This document shows positions 27,513 through 35,598 of a stretch of 64,000 bases of DNA, piece by piece. The notes beneath the pieces were generated by a model. That model saw nothing but the letters and a program-made list of their open reading frames with translations. It did not search any database and was not told the DNA's origin. The position numbers and the translations under genes were made by a program. This DNA is from Spirosoma taeanense (GTDB taxonomy: Bacteria; Bacteroidota; Bacteroidia; Cytophagales; Spirosomataceae), in NCBI RefSeq assembly GCF_013127955.1, contig NZ_CP053435.1:124001-188000 (forward strand). The letters are read 5' to 3'. The first letter of the stretch is position 1. Each line of letters begins with the position of its first letter.

Positions 27513-28349
27513 ATGGTACATCTCGTAGCACGAACCGGACAATTGGCTAACCAGCTGTTTCGTTTCGCACATCATATTGCTAATGCTATCGAATATGATT
27601 ATTCGATAAAGCACCATGCCTTTGACTACAGTTCCTATTTCCCGGTTTTGAAAGGGATTCCTTTCATTCAGTTCCAGCCGTTGCCAGGGATAATCAACAA
27701 GGCTGTCGAGAAACTGCTGCCTATTCTAGATGATCACTCTATGTCAACCTGGCCTGGCTCAGCAGTTATGCTGCTTCATGAGCCGCTGGATTTTACATGC
27801 CGGGATAAACAGTTTATCGAATACGCCCAGCAAAAACGGATTGTGGCGACAAACTGGCTCTTTCGGGATTACGCCAATTTTCATAAACATGCCGATACGC
27901 TACGGGCCTATTTTGAGCCTGAGACCGGTGTACGTAAAAAGGTTGAAACATATCTGAGTACACTTAGGGCTTCACGAAGCATTCTGGTTGGCGTTCACAT
28001 CCGCCGGGGGGACTACCGGCAGTGGCAGAATGGGAAGTATTGTTATCCGGATGCGGTATACGCTCAACTGATGCAGTCAATTGTGGACCTATATGGGCAC
28101 GATCGAGTTGGATTTGTACTCTGCTCCAACGAACCCATCAACGAAGAAAACTTCCGGCAGTTTAACGTCGCAATTCCTCGAAACACATTTATTGAGGAGC
28201 TTACTCTTCTATCTGGCTGCGACCAGATTATAGGACCGCCAAGTTCCTTTTCGGGCTGGGCGTCTTTTGTCGGAAATACACCCCTGTATCACATTATCGA
28301 CTACACCAAGCCACTTTCGGCCACCAGTTTTGAGGTGACAATGGGCTAA
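27513..28349 (+). CDS. Alpha-1,2-fucosyltransferase-like (GT11)
   Basis: 278 aa. N-terminal ARTGQLANQLFRFAHH corresponds to the GGLGNQLFQYA entry motif of GT11, with Gly/Asn/Gln kept. The donor-binding motif VGVHIRRGDYRQW is exact for the alpha-1,2/1,6-fucosyltransferase superfamily, and later QIIGPPSSFSGWASFVG matches the S-S-F-S-W-A motif. Predicted to move fucose from GDP-fucose to a sugar of the repeat unit. No GDP-fucose synthesis gene is in the window, so donor supply must come from elsewhere. Soluble or peripheral. Confidence 0.88.
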   Translation: MVHLVARTGQLANQLFRFAHHIANAIEYDYSIKHHAFDYSSYFPVLKGIPFIQFQPLPGIINKAVEKLLPILDDHSMSTWPGSAVMLLHEPLDFTCRDKQFIEYAQQKRIVATNWLFRDYANFHKHADTLRAYFEPETGVRKKVETYLSTLRASRSILVGVHIRRGDYRQWQNGKYCYPDAVYAQLMQSIVDLYGHDRVGFVLCSNEPINEENFRQFNVAIPRNTFIEELTLLSGCDQIIGPPSSFSGWASFVGNTPLYHIIDYTKPLSATSFEVTMG

Positions 28350-28414
28350 CTGTCCGCGTCTAAACGATACTGTAGCTTGTATTCAATAACACGATTTATC
28401 ATTCAGAGTCAACT

Positions 28415-29302
28415 ATGATTTTTGTCGTTATTCCTGTTCACAATCGCAAACAGCTAACGCGTGCGTGTCTGCAGTGTCTGAAGAGCCAGACAGTTCGTAA
28501 TTTTAAGGTCGTTGTTGTTGACGACGGCTCTACGGATGGAACGGACCTGATGATCCAGAATGAGTTTCCAGATGTCGTCAGGCTCACGGGCGACGGAAAT
28601 TTGTGGTGGACAGAAGGAACGAACGTAGGGGTTCGGTACGCACTGGCGAATAAGGTTGCCGGCGAAGACAACTTTGTCCTAACCCTCAATGATGATACGG
28701 AAGTCCCGGATGATTACGTCGAAACGCTTCTGTCGAATTATTATCAGTATGCGCCCTGCCTGCTTGGCTCGGTCAGCGTCGATATAAAAAAGCACGACTC
28801 ACTGCAGTTTGCCGGTACCCGAATGAACCTGCATTCGGCCTATGAGCAGGACCTGGCTTATTCCCGCTATCAAAACTCGTATGCCTATCTAAAACGGCAG
28901 ACGCCCTTTATCGAATCGGATAGTCTTCCGGGGCGGGGGATTCTGATTCCGTTCGAGGTTTTCGATAAAGTTGGCTTGTTCGATTCCCGAAATTTCGTCC
29001 ATTATATGGCCGATATTGAGTTTACCGTTCGCGCCCGACGGGCCGGCTACCGGCTGATTTTGCCGACTAATACCGTTGTCTTTGAACACGTCGATACGTC
29101 TGGTTTGAAAGTCCGGGCAGATCTGACTTTCAATAAATTCTGGCGTGGACTCTGGTCAAAATATTCGCCAATCAATCTGGGTATGCGCTACGCCTTTGCC
29201 ATGCGGCACGCTCCAACCAAATGGCTTTATTTCAGCTTTGATGTTGGCCGAATTTTTATTGGTTATGCGCTTCGGCGGATGCGCGTCATGGAGTCGGCTT
29301 AA
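28415..29302 (+). CDS. Glycosyltransferase family 2
   Basis: 295 aa GT-A enzyme. N-terminus FVVIPVHNRKQLTRACLQCL with VVVVDDGSTDGT is the standard GT2 start, and the metal-binding D-D lies in VLTLNDDTEVPDDYVETLL. GDGNLWWTEGTNVGVRYAL and the acceptor-side LPGRGILIPFEVFDKVGLFD with FTVRARRAGYRLILPTNTVV resemble rhamnosyl- and related transferases. Predicted to extend the lipid-linked repeat unit at the inner membrane. The C-terminus is hydrophobic-aromatic and may bind the membrane. Substrates cannot be fixed from sequence. Confidence 0.9.
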   Translation: MIFVVIPVHNRKQLTRACLQCLKSQTVRNFKVVVVDDGSTDGTDLMIQNEFPDVVRLTGDGNLWWTEGTNVGVRYALANKVAGEDNFVLTLNDDTEVPDDYVETLLSNYYQYAPCLLGSVSVDIKKHDSLQFAGTRMNLHSAYEQDLAYSRYQNSYAYLKRQTPFIESDSLPGRGILIPFEVFDKVGLFDSRNFVHYMADIEFTVRARRAGYRLILPTNTVVFEHVDTSGLKVRADLTFNKFWRGLWSKYSPINLGMRYAFAMRHAPTKWLYFSFDVGRIFIGYALRRMRVMESA

Positions 29303-29341
29303 CACAGGCGAAAACGAATCAACGTAAACACAAGAAAAGAT

Positions 29342-30106
29342 ATGATATCAGGAGCTACGCCGAAAACGCAGAGCGGCCTTCCTACAACGTCTGTAATCGG
29401 GTATCCTGTTTTTTCCGGAAAGCTGGAGCAGGTGCCCATTGGCAATAACACAATTCTGATTAACACAATGAGTCCTAATTCATACGGACTTGCGCAGAAA
29501 GACGCCTTCTTGGACGAAGCGCTTAAGAACAGTGATGTTCTCACACTCGATGGGATGGGCGTGGCAATGGGATCTATAATCTTGAATGGGAAAAATATCA
29601 AAAAGATCGCCGGTGCTGATACGTTCGATTATTTCACCAGCTATTTCAATCAGAAAGGTGGACGGTGCTTTTTTGTGGGGTCTACGGAGCAGACCCTGAG
29701 GAAAATAGTGAATCGGCTGGCTATTGATTACCCTGATCTGGAAGCCGACTATTATTCTCCACCTTATAAAGAGACGCTGGATTGGGAAGACTCATTGCCC
29801 ATTATTGAAAAAATTAACGCCTTTCGGCCGGATGTTGTCTTCGTTGGAATGTCGGCTCCGAAACAGGAGAAATGGGCCTACCAATATAAAGCCCATCTGG
29901 ATACAAAAGTGATTGCCACTATTGGCAACGTGTTCGACTGGTACGCCGGAAACAGCAAACGACCCGCAAAAATCTGGATTAAGCTCCGGCTCGAATGGTT
30001 TGTCCGAATCTTCCTAAGGCCCGAAATTTTTAAGCGCAACACTAAAAATCAACTCGTCTTTTTTAAAGACGTTCTGTTTTGTCTCATCAAATTAAAACAT
30101 GTCTAA
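29342..30106 (+). CDS. WecG/TagA/CpsF-family glycosyltransferase (GT26)
   Basis: 254 aa. GT26 motifs in order: LINTMSPNSYGLAQKD, the catalytic-Asp region VLTLDGMGVAMGS, GADTFDYF, RCFFVGSTEQTLRKIV and VFVGMSAPKQEKWAYQY, ending in WFVRIFLRPEIFKRN. Members add N-acetylmannosaminuronate, ManNAc, glucose or similar to polyprenyl-linked sugars as the second or later step. It overlaps the following oxidoreductase gene by 8 bp, so the two are translationally coupled. The pairing hints at a sugar made or modified by the oxidoreductase being used here, but this is inference. Confidence 0.9.
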   Translation: MISGATPKTQSGLPTTSVIGYPVFSGKLEQVPIGNNTILINTMSPNSYGLAQKDAFLDEALKNSDVLTLDGMGVAMGSIILNGKNIKKIAGADTFDYFTSYFNQKGGRCFFVGSTEQTLRKIVNRLAIDYPDLEADYYSPPYKETLDWEDSLPIIEKINAFRPDVVFVGMSAPKQEKWAYQYKAHLDTKVIATIGNVFDWYAGNSKRPAKIWIKLRLEWFVRIFLRPEIFKRNTKNQLVFFKDVLFCLIKLKHV

Positions 30107-31130
30107 AATGAGTAAGCAACCGATTCGGACAGTTATTGTCGGATTAGGGAAAATGGGCCTGTCGCATCTGGCAATTCTGAATGCGCATCCGTCTTTCAAT
30201 ATTGTAGGAATCTGCGATACGTCGGGTATCGTTCTGGAAGCATTCAAACAGCATTCAGTATTTGAATGCTTTACGGATTACAGAAAAATGATCGACAGAG
30301 TAGCCCCCGAAGCGATCATCATTGCTACGCCAACCAAGTTTCATTACGAGATGGCTAAGTATGCGCTCGATAAAGGACTACATGTATTTTTAGAGAAGCC
30401 TTTTTCACTGCAGTTACACGAAGGCGAGGAACTGGTCCGAATGGCCGAAGCCAAGCAGGTAGTTACCCAGGTTGGTTATCATAACCGGTTTATTGGTGTG
30501 TTTCGGGAAGTCAAACGCCTGATTGATCAACAGGCCATTGGGGAGGTATACCATTTCGTAGCGGAATGTTACGGTCCAGTTGTGATTCGGCAAAAGGAAG
30601 GTACCTGGCGGTCGAACCCGACCGAAGGGGGCGGCTGCTTATTTGATTACGCGTCGCACATCATTGATCTATTGCAGTACGTGCTGGGGCCGGTCAGCAA
30701 ACTGGATAGCGGCTCATTGAAAAAGATATATTCACTTCAGGTTGAAGATGCAGTATATGCAAGTCTGCAACTGACGTCGGGAGTATCGGGCCATCTATCG
30801 GTGAACTGGAGCGACGAAACCTACCGTAAAATCTCGCCCCAAATGACCATAATGGGCAAAGAGGGAAAGATAGTCGCTGATGCGCAGGAACTGAAAATTT
30901 ACTTCAAAGGCAAGCCAAAGCTGGCTGAATACGAAAAAGGCTGGAACGTTAAATACGTTACGGACCTGACTCCGTCGGTTGGTTTTTATCTGCGGGGCGA
31001 AGAATACTCGGCTCAGATCGACTACTTCGCAGCCTGCATTCAGGAGCGAAATACGCGGGGAATCAGCACCTTCAGTACCGCCCTTAAAACAGATCGGGTA
31101 CTTTCTTTACTAAAACAATATACAGCCTAA
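30099..31130 (+). CDS. Gfo/Idh/MocA-family NAD(P)-dependent oxidoreductase
   Basis: 343 aa. Rossmann start VIVGLGKMGLSHLAIL, then IIATPTKFHYEMAKYAL, the catalytic EKP in HVFLEKPFSLQLHEG, and the C-terminal domain with GGGCLFDYASHIIDLLQY where the His is catalytic. Enzymes of this family oxidise or reduce sugar nucleotides, for example at C3 or C6. In a polysaccharide locus it most likely makes or modifies a rare sugar. Followed 10 bp later by an aldo/keto-reductase-like gene, suggesting the two act together. Start could be ATG 30099 or 30108. Substrate unknown. Confidence 0.9.
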   Translation: MSKMSKQPIRTVIVGLGKMGLSHLAILNAHPSFNIVGICDTSGIVLEAFKQHSVFECFTDYRKMIDRVAPEAIIIATPTKFHYEMAKYALDKGLHVFLEKPFSLQLHEGEELVRMAEAKQVVTQVGYHNRFIGVFREVKRLIDQQAIGEVYHFVAECYGPVVIRQKEGTWRSNPTEGGGCLFDYASHIIDLLQYVLGPVSKLDSGSLKKIYSLQVEDAVYASLQLTSGVSGHLSVNWSDETYRKISPQMTIMGKEGKIVADAQELKIYFKGKPKLAEYEKGWNVKYVTDLTPSVGFYLRGEEYSAQIDYFAACIQERNTRGISTFSTALKTDRVLSLLKQYTA

Positions 31131-31140
31131 CGTTTAGACT

Positions 31141-32022
31141 ATGGAAAGAATCTTATTCGGCGATAACCAGTTTTTTGCCGTCAACCACCTTTCAGATGAA
31201 AAGTCAAGGGCACAGGCCGTTCGTTTCAAAGACGATCAGGCCATTATCAACGTCCTGGATACGGCTATTGACAGCGGTATCGAAACGTTTATGTGCACGA
31301 CCCATGACCGGATCGCTAACATCTGTAATCACATCCGGCAGAATCCGGCCCGCTATGCAAACTTCCAGATCTATCCCTGCATGCCGTATGCGCATAAATA
31401 TGCCAATGCAGTTACGGAACTGGGTATAATGGGCGCGCTTAAAGAATACATGCCAAGCTCCAATCTGTTCGGAACGCTGGCAAAGGGTGGGCTGGCTGTT
31501 GTCAAAAAGGATTTTGTCAGTATTATGGAAATCCTGGTTGACACCGAAATGAAAATGTTCAAGGGCATACGAACCGATGTCATTTTCATCCAGAACGTAG
31601 TGACCGATCTTATTTTGGGGCTGGGTATGTATGATTTCTTTCGGGCGTTTCACGATTACGTCAAAAAGAAATACAACGCTGAACCCGGTTTTATTACGAT
31701 GAACCTGCCGCTGATGTATCAGGCGCTTGAGAAAGTAGGGATTGAAAACCCGATTATCTGCGCATCTATAAATAAGATCGGTTTCCGCATGTCGGGAGGC
31801 ATTGACTTGTACGAGCGAACCCTGAAAGAAAACCAGATGCGGGCAATTGCCATGCAGGTGTTTGCAGCGGGGGCTATTCCACCAAAACCGGCCCTGGAAT
31901 ACGTATGCGGTCTGCCTAATATCGAGTCTGTTCTTTTTGGCGCTTCTTCCCGAAGCCACATTGAGCAGAACCGGGACCTGATCAATAAATTCTGGCCCGA
32001 TCAGACCGAGGTCTTGATATAA
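31141..32022 (+). CDS. Aldo/keto-reductase-like TIM-barrel protein, function unknown
   Basis: 293 aa without signal or membrane segments. Not a textbook family member. The C-terminal stretch VLFGASSRSHIEQNRDLI resembles the cofactor-binding end of aldo/keto reductases (GASS-x-H-x-x-x-N), and the alternating strand/helix layout with IINVLDTAIDSGIETFMC near the N-terminus fits a (beta/alpha)8 barrel. The usual catalytic Asp-Tyr-Lys-His tetrad is not obvious. It is placed directly after the Gfo/Idh/MocA gene, so a role in the same sugar-modification step is likely. Alternative: a lyase-type barrel with no redox role. Confidence 0.75.
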   Translation: MERILFGDNQFFAVNHLSDEKSRAQAVRFKDDQAIINVLDTAIDSGIETFMCTTHDRIANICNHIRQNPARYANFQIYPCMPYAHKYANAVTELGIMGALKEYMPSSNLFGTLAKGGLAVVKKDFVSIMEILVDTEMKMFKGIRTDVIFIQNVVTDLILGLGMYDFFRAFHDYVKKKYNAEPGFITMNLPLMYQALEKVGIENPIICASINKIGFRMSGGIDLYERTLKENQMRAIAMQVFAAGAIPPKPALEYVCGLPNIESVLFGASSRSHIEQNRDLINKFWPDQTEVLI

Positions 32023-32104
32023 AACAACGGGTAATAAGCGGATATAATACGTCATGATTGAGTTGCGCGAGGATTGCAAGCGTGGCTCCTGACTCGTGAA
32101 AGCT

Positions 32105-32947
32105 ATGAAACGACTCACTGTCAAGCCGTATGGAGGCATTGCTAATCGCATCAGAACTATTGAGGCTGCCCATGCTTTTGCAACGTATCACTCGGCTGAA
32201 CTGAGTATTCTATGGGAAAAGAACGAGCATCTGAACGCGTTTTTTCAGGCCTGCTTTGAGGTAATTCCCCACGTTAAGCTGTTAAATGTGGATATGGCCG
32301 GCAGCCGGTTTACGGATAAAATCAGGCGCAGGGTTCGTTCTATATTTAACAGAATCTGGGTTGCCAGTTCGCACAGCGTGCAAATTGGTGAGCGGGAGCT
32401 CCTGCCGCTTCTGGATAAAGAAACTGTTGATCTTGCCGAAATGCAGACGTATTTCGATCAGCTTGCTGCTACCCATGATGCACTTTATATAGAAAGCTGC
32501 TGGGCATTCTATCCGGCTCCCGATCGGGAGCCGGTTATTTCAATCCGGAAAGATATACAGGCCGTTGCAAAGTCGTACGTGAATGATAGCGCCCCATTTG
32601 TTGGCGTACATATTCGCAGAACAGACCATCAGGAAGCCATCAATCATTCTCCAATTGAGTTGTTTGTCGCAAAAATGAAAGAAACATGCCACAAGCAGCC
32701 GGACGTATGTTTCTATGTCGCAACTGATTCGGTAGAGGTGCTGAATGAGTTAACGTCGCATTTTGGCAGTAGAATAATTACCGGCGTAAGCAACAGAAGC
32801 CGGAATTCAGAACAGGGAATTAAAGATGCTCTGCTCGACCTGAGCTGCCTGAGCCGGACAAACCAGATCTGGGGTTCGTTTAACAGCACCTTCTCCGAAC
32901 GGGCGGCTTTGTTGGGCAATGTGCAGTTAGAAATTCTAAGAATATGA
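32105..32947 (+). CDS. Fucosyltransferase-superfamily glycosyltransferase
   Basis: 280 aa from ATG 32105 (MKRLTVKPYGGIANRIRTI); a GTG three codons upstream is less likely. KPYGGIANRIRTIEAAHAFA mirrors the glycine/asparagine entry loop of GT11/GT23/NodZ enzymes, and PFVGVHIRRTDHQEAI carries the donor-phosphate HIRR motif. The C-terminal WGSFNSTFSERAALLG matches the S-x-F-S-x-x-A motif of the same clan. It is distinct from the GT11 gene at 27513. Probably transfers fucose or a similar deoxysugar. Ends 4 bp inside the flippase gene, so translation is coupled. Confidence 0.8.
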   Translation: MKRLTVKPYGGIANRIRTIEAAHAFATYHSAELSILWEKNEHLNAFFQACFEVIPHVKLLNVDMAGSRFTDKIRRRVRSIFNRIWVASSHSVQIGERELLPLLDKETVDLAEMQTYFDQLAATHDALYIESCWAFYPAPDREPVISIRKDIQAVAKSYVNDSAPFVGVHIRRTDHQEAINHSPIELFVAKMKETCHKQPDVCFYVATDSVEVLNELTSHFGSRIITGVSNRSRNSEQGIKDALLDLSCLSRTNQIWGSFNSTFSERAALLGNVQLEILRI

Positions 32948-34221
32948 TGTTTGCCAAAGCGCAAAAATTGGTTTTATCAGACTTGCTGGCTAAATACATG
33001 GGCAGCTTCAAGTCAACTTTTGTCTATATGCTCGTGCCAGTCGTGAGCTTTAGTCTATCCATATACACATCACCAATTTTTGCCAGACATCTAAGTTCCG
33101 AAGAGTTTGCCTATATGGGCTTTTATGCATCGGTAGGTTCTCTGATCAACTGCTTCTATGGTCTTCTGTTCCAGACGTATTACATGTCTATTTACTTCAG
33201 ACAGGAACCTAAAGAACTTAAAGCTACTCTGGCATCGCTGACCTTATTTTCTTTAGGCTGGAACTTTCTTTTTTTTCCGCTTTCACTAGTACTTCTGAAC
33301 CAGGCAATGAGCCTCATTGGAGGAAGTATTCCCTTTTTTCCGTATGCAATTCTGGCTTTAGCAACGCAGGTTTTTGCCGTATATACCGGATTGCTTCAGG
33401 CTACCTACCGATTAGGCAAAAAACCTATCATGTATTTTGTCTTAGCCGCTGGTTACAGAGTTTTAACCATGGCTTTGTCAATTTATTTTGTTACGTCGGC
33501 GGATATGGGTCTAACCGGCCGGTTATTAGGAACGCTGGTTACGGAAGTAGTCTTCTTTGTTGTTGCTATTCGCTCAATAATGGATGGACAGGCGTTTGTT
33601 ATACAAAAAGACATAATAAAACACGCAATCAGAACGGTTTTGCCTTTATTACCGGCCTCTTTTTTATATCTGCCCGTTTTAAATTTCGATAACCTGGTTC
33701 TGGAACGCTTGAATAATCCAACGGAAATGGGTTTTTATAATATCGGGAAAAATATTGCCAATTATTTGTATATGGCTTTGTTTCCGTTCTATCAAACTAT
33801 GGAACCTGATATCTATAAATATGCTATTACTCAGAATTATAAAGTGTTAGGCCGCATTAGTTTGATGCTGGTGCTTATGGTTGTGGTATGCGTAATTGGC
33901 TTCTGGCTGGTATCACCCTATATTATCAATTATTTAACGGCGGGGCGATATAACAACGCGGTCAAATACGCCAATATTCACGCTGTTACCAGCGGGTTGA
34001 TGATTCTGTTTTCAATTTCATCATCTGTGCTGAATGCCTTGCAGCAGAGCCGACAGCTATTAATTTCTAATATGGTGGCCTGTGCTGTGTGTGTGGCATC
34101 CTACATAGCAGGCGGTATATATTTTGACCAGTTGGGCGTGGCGTATGCTACTGCTATGACGTTTATGATCCTGATTATTCTGCAGGCTAGCTTCAGCTTC
34201 AAGAAGCTGAGCATGGTGTAG
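32944..34221 (+). CDS. Polysaccharide flippase (Wzx-like, MATE/MVF superfamily)
   Basis: 425 aa with about twelve hydrophobic helices, e.g. VYMLVPVVSFSLSIYTSPIF at the N-terminus and ISLMLVLMVVVCVIGFWLVS later. The N-terminal pattern SPIFARHLSSEEFAYMGFYA is the usual start of polysaccharide transporter proteins. It would flip undecaprenyl-linked repeat units to the periplasmic face, where the polymerase works. Together with the Wzc-like, export and polymerase genes it makes a complete Wzx/Wzy pathway. Overlaps the preceding glycosyltransferase by 4 bp. Confidence 0.9.
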   Translation: MMFAKAQKLVLSDLLAKYMGSFKSTFVYMLVPVVSFSLSIYTSPIFARHLSSEEFAYMGFYASVGSLINCFYGLLFQTYYMSIYFRQEPKELKATLASLTLFSLGWNFLFFPLSLVLLNQAMSLIGGSIPFFPYAILALATQVFAVYTGLLQATYRLGKKPIMYFVLAAGYRVLTMALSIYFVTSADMGLTGRLLGTLVTEVVFFVVAIRSIMDGQAFVIQKDIIKHAIRTVLPLLPASFLYLPVLNFDNLVLERLNNPTEMGFYNIGKNIANYLYMALFPFYQTMEPDIYKYAITQNYKVLGRISLMLVLMVVVCVIGFWLVSPYIINYLTAGRYNNAVKYANIHAVTSGLMILFSISSSVLNALQQSRQLLISNMVACAVCVASYIAGGIYFDQLGVAYATAMTFMILIILQASFSFKKLSMV

Positions 34222-34321
34222 TGACGAAAGAGTAGTTATAAAGTCAACAAAATATACTCTATGAGTTAAGGCCTATAGCACACCGACAACCCCAAAGCCT
34301 ATCTCTGATTCAGTGACCTCT

Positions 34322-35221
34322 ATGTTAGCCCCGATTGTGTTGTTTGCTTACAAGCGTCCCCATGAGCTGCAACGCACCCTGCAGGCCCTGCAGGCCAACC
34401 ACCTGGCCCCCTACAGCCAGCTCTACGTCTTTGTGGATGGACCCAGCCAGCCGGCCGATGTGGCCAAGGTTGAGCAGGTGCGCCAGCTGGTGGCGGGCAT
34501 CGAGGGCTTTGCAGGGGTGGTTCGTGTGATACGGGAAGCGAATTTGGGCTGTGCTGCGTCGGTGATAGCGGGGGTAAGCGAGGTGCTGGCTCGTCACGAT
34601 TCGGTAATTGTGGTGGAGGATGACATTGTGACGGCGCCCAACTTTCTGGACTTCATGAACCAGGCGCTTATTCAGTATGCCGCTAATGCGGATGTGTTTT
34701 CAGTAAGTGGCTATTCGCTGCCTTTTAAAACGCCCGCTGGCTATACCAGCGATGGATATTGCTTTCGCCGGCACTGTCCCTGGGGCTGGGGCATCTGGGC
34801 CGATCGCTGGCGGCAGGCTCAATGGGATGTGCCAGACTATAGAGAGTTTATGAGCGATCCGGAACAACGCCGGGCATTTAACCGGGGTGGCTATGATCTG
34901 GTTCGTATGCTGCGTCGGCAAATGGAGGGTGAGCTAGACGCCTGGGACATCCGATTAATTTATACGCAGTTTAAACTAGGCGTTTTTACTATATACCCGA
35001 CCGTTTCTAAAGTAGAAAACATTGGCTTTTATTCGAATGACGGTACACATACGAATATCTATAATCGGTTTAAAACCCGTCTGGATACTGGTCAGCAACA
35101 TCGCTTCAGCTTGCCAAAACAGATTGAGGAAAACGATGACTTTGGGCGCCAATTCCGTTGGCAATATAGCGTAGGCGTTCGTATCTGGAACCGGTTGAAA
35201 ACAACGGTTGGTTTACGGTAA
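34322..35221 (+). CDS. GT-A glycosyltransferase, left partner of the inverted pair
   Basis: 299 aa from ATG 34322; a GTG at 34313 is the alternative. GT-A domain: LAPIVLFAYKRPHELQRTLQ, SVIVVEDDIVTAPNFLDFMN (metal-site acidic residues) and the family motif HCPWGWGIWADRWRQAQWD. Residues 2-121 are encoded by a 360-bp segment 98% identical, in inverse orientation, to the start of the gene at 47096-48007. After GCCGCT at 34684 the two genes drop to roughly 60% protein identity. This sharp switch means a shared donor-binding half and different acceptor halves. Last gene of the + strand sugar operon, 377 bp before the NRPS-PKS. Confidence 0.88.
   Translation: MLAPIVLFAYKRPHELQRTLQALQANHLAPYSQLYVFVDGPSQPADVAKVEQVRQLVAGIEGFAGVVRVIREANLGCAASVIAGVSEVLARHDSVIVVEDDIVTAPNFLDFMNQALIQYAANADVFSVSGYSLPFKTPAGYTSDGYCFRRHCPWGWGIWADRWRQAQWDVPDYREFMSDPEQRRAFNRGGYDLVRMLRRQMEGELDAWDIRLIYTQFKLGVFTIYPTVSKVENIGFYSNDGTHTNIYNRFKTRLDTGQQHRFSLPKQIEENDDFGRQFRWQYSVGVRIWNRLKTTVGLR
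34325..34684 (+). repeat. Left arm of 360-bp inverted repeat
   Basis: Aligned base by base with the reverse complement of 47633-47992: 354 of 360 positions agree. Mismatches fall at about 34441, 34454, 34513, 34544, 34609 and 34611. Identity begins just after the start codon and stops abruptly after 34684. The segment is visibly more GC-rich than the surrounding genes. The arms lie 12.95 kb apart. Confidence 0.95.
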
Positions 35222-35598
35222 AAATTAGCGAAATACTTTGCAATAAGTGAATTAAACACCTTTACTAGTCTGGAAATTGACTGCCATAAGTAGAAGAAAA
35301 CAATTATTGCAAAATAGACATGATTATAAATAACAATAAAAAATTTCACTCTTATATTAAAGATAAGTAACTAACTCTGTTAAAAAATATAAACACAGTA
35401 GATATAATTAACGCCTATAACATTTTAGCGATACGCTTCATCAACAAGTAGGTTATGGTGACCGGGCGCAACGTTGGCGTCTAAATAGTGCATATGAGCC
35501 CTATAATAAATAGATTGGCTTGAAACATTCCGGAGTCATACATTTAGTATGGCGTAGTTAGCTATGTCATTCAGCACTTACAAAGGCGAACAGAAAAA
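35222..35598. other. Intergenic region upstream of the NRPS-PKS operon
   Basis: 377 bp, AT-rich, no supported gene. It should carry the operon promoter, but no exact TAnnTTTG is present. TACTTTG at about 35234-35240 is a one-base-short variant. Confidence 0.5.

Noticed and set aside
31204-32151. Long open frame (315 codons) on the minus strand across the aldo/keto-reductase-like gene
   Set aside because: It lies almost wholly opposite a gene that fits its operon and carries recognisable motifs; its own translation has no family features.
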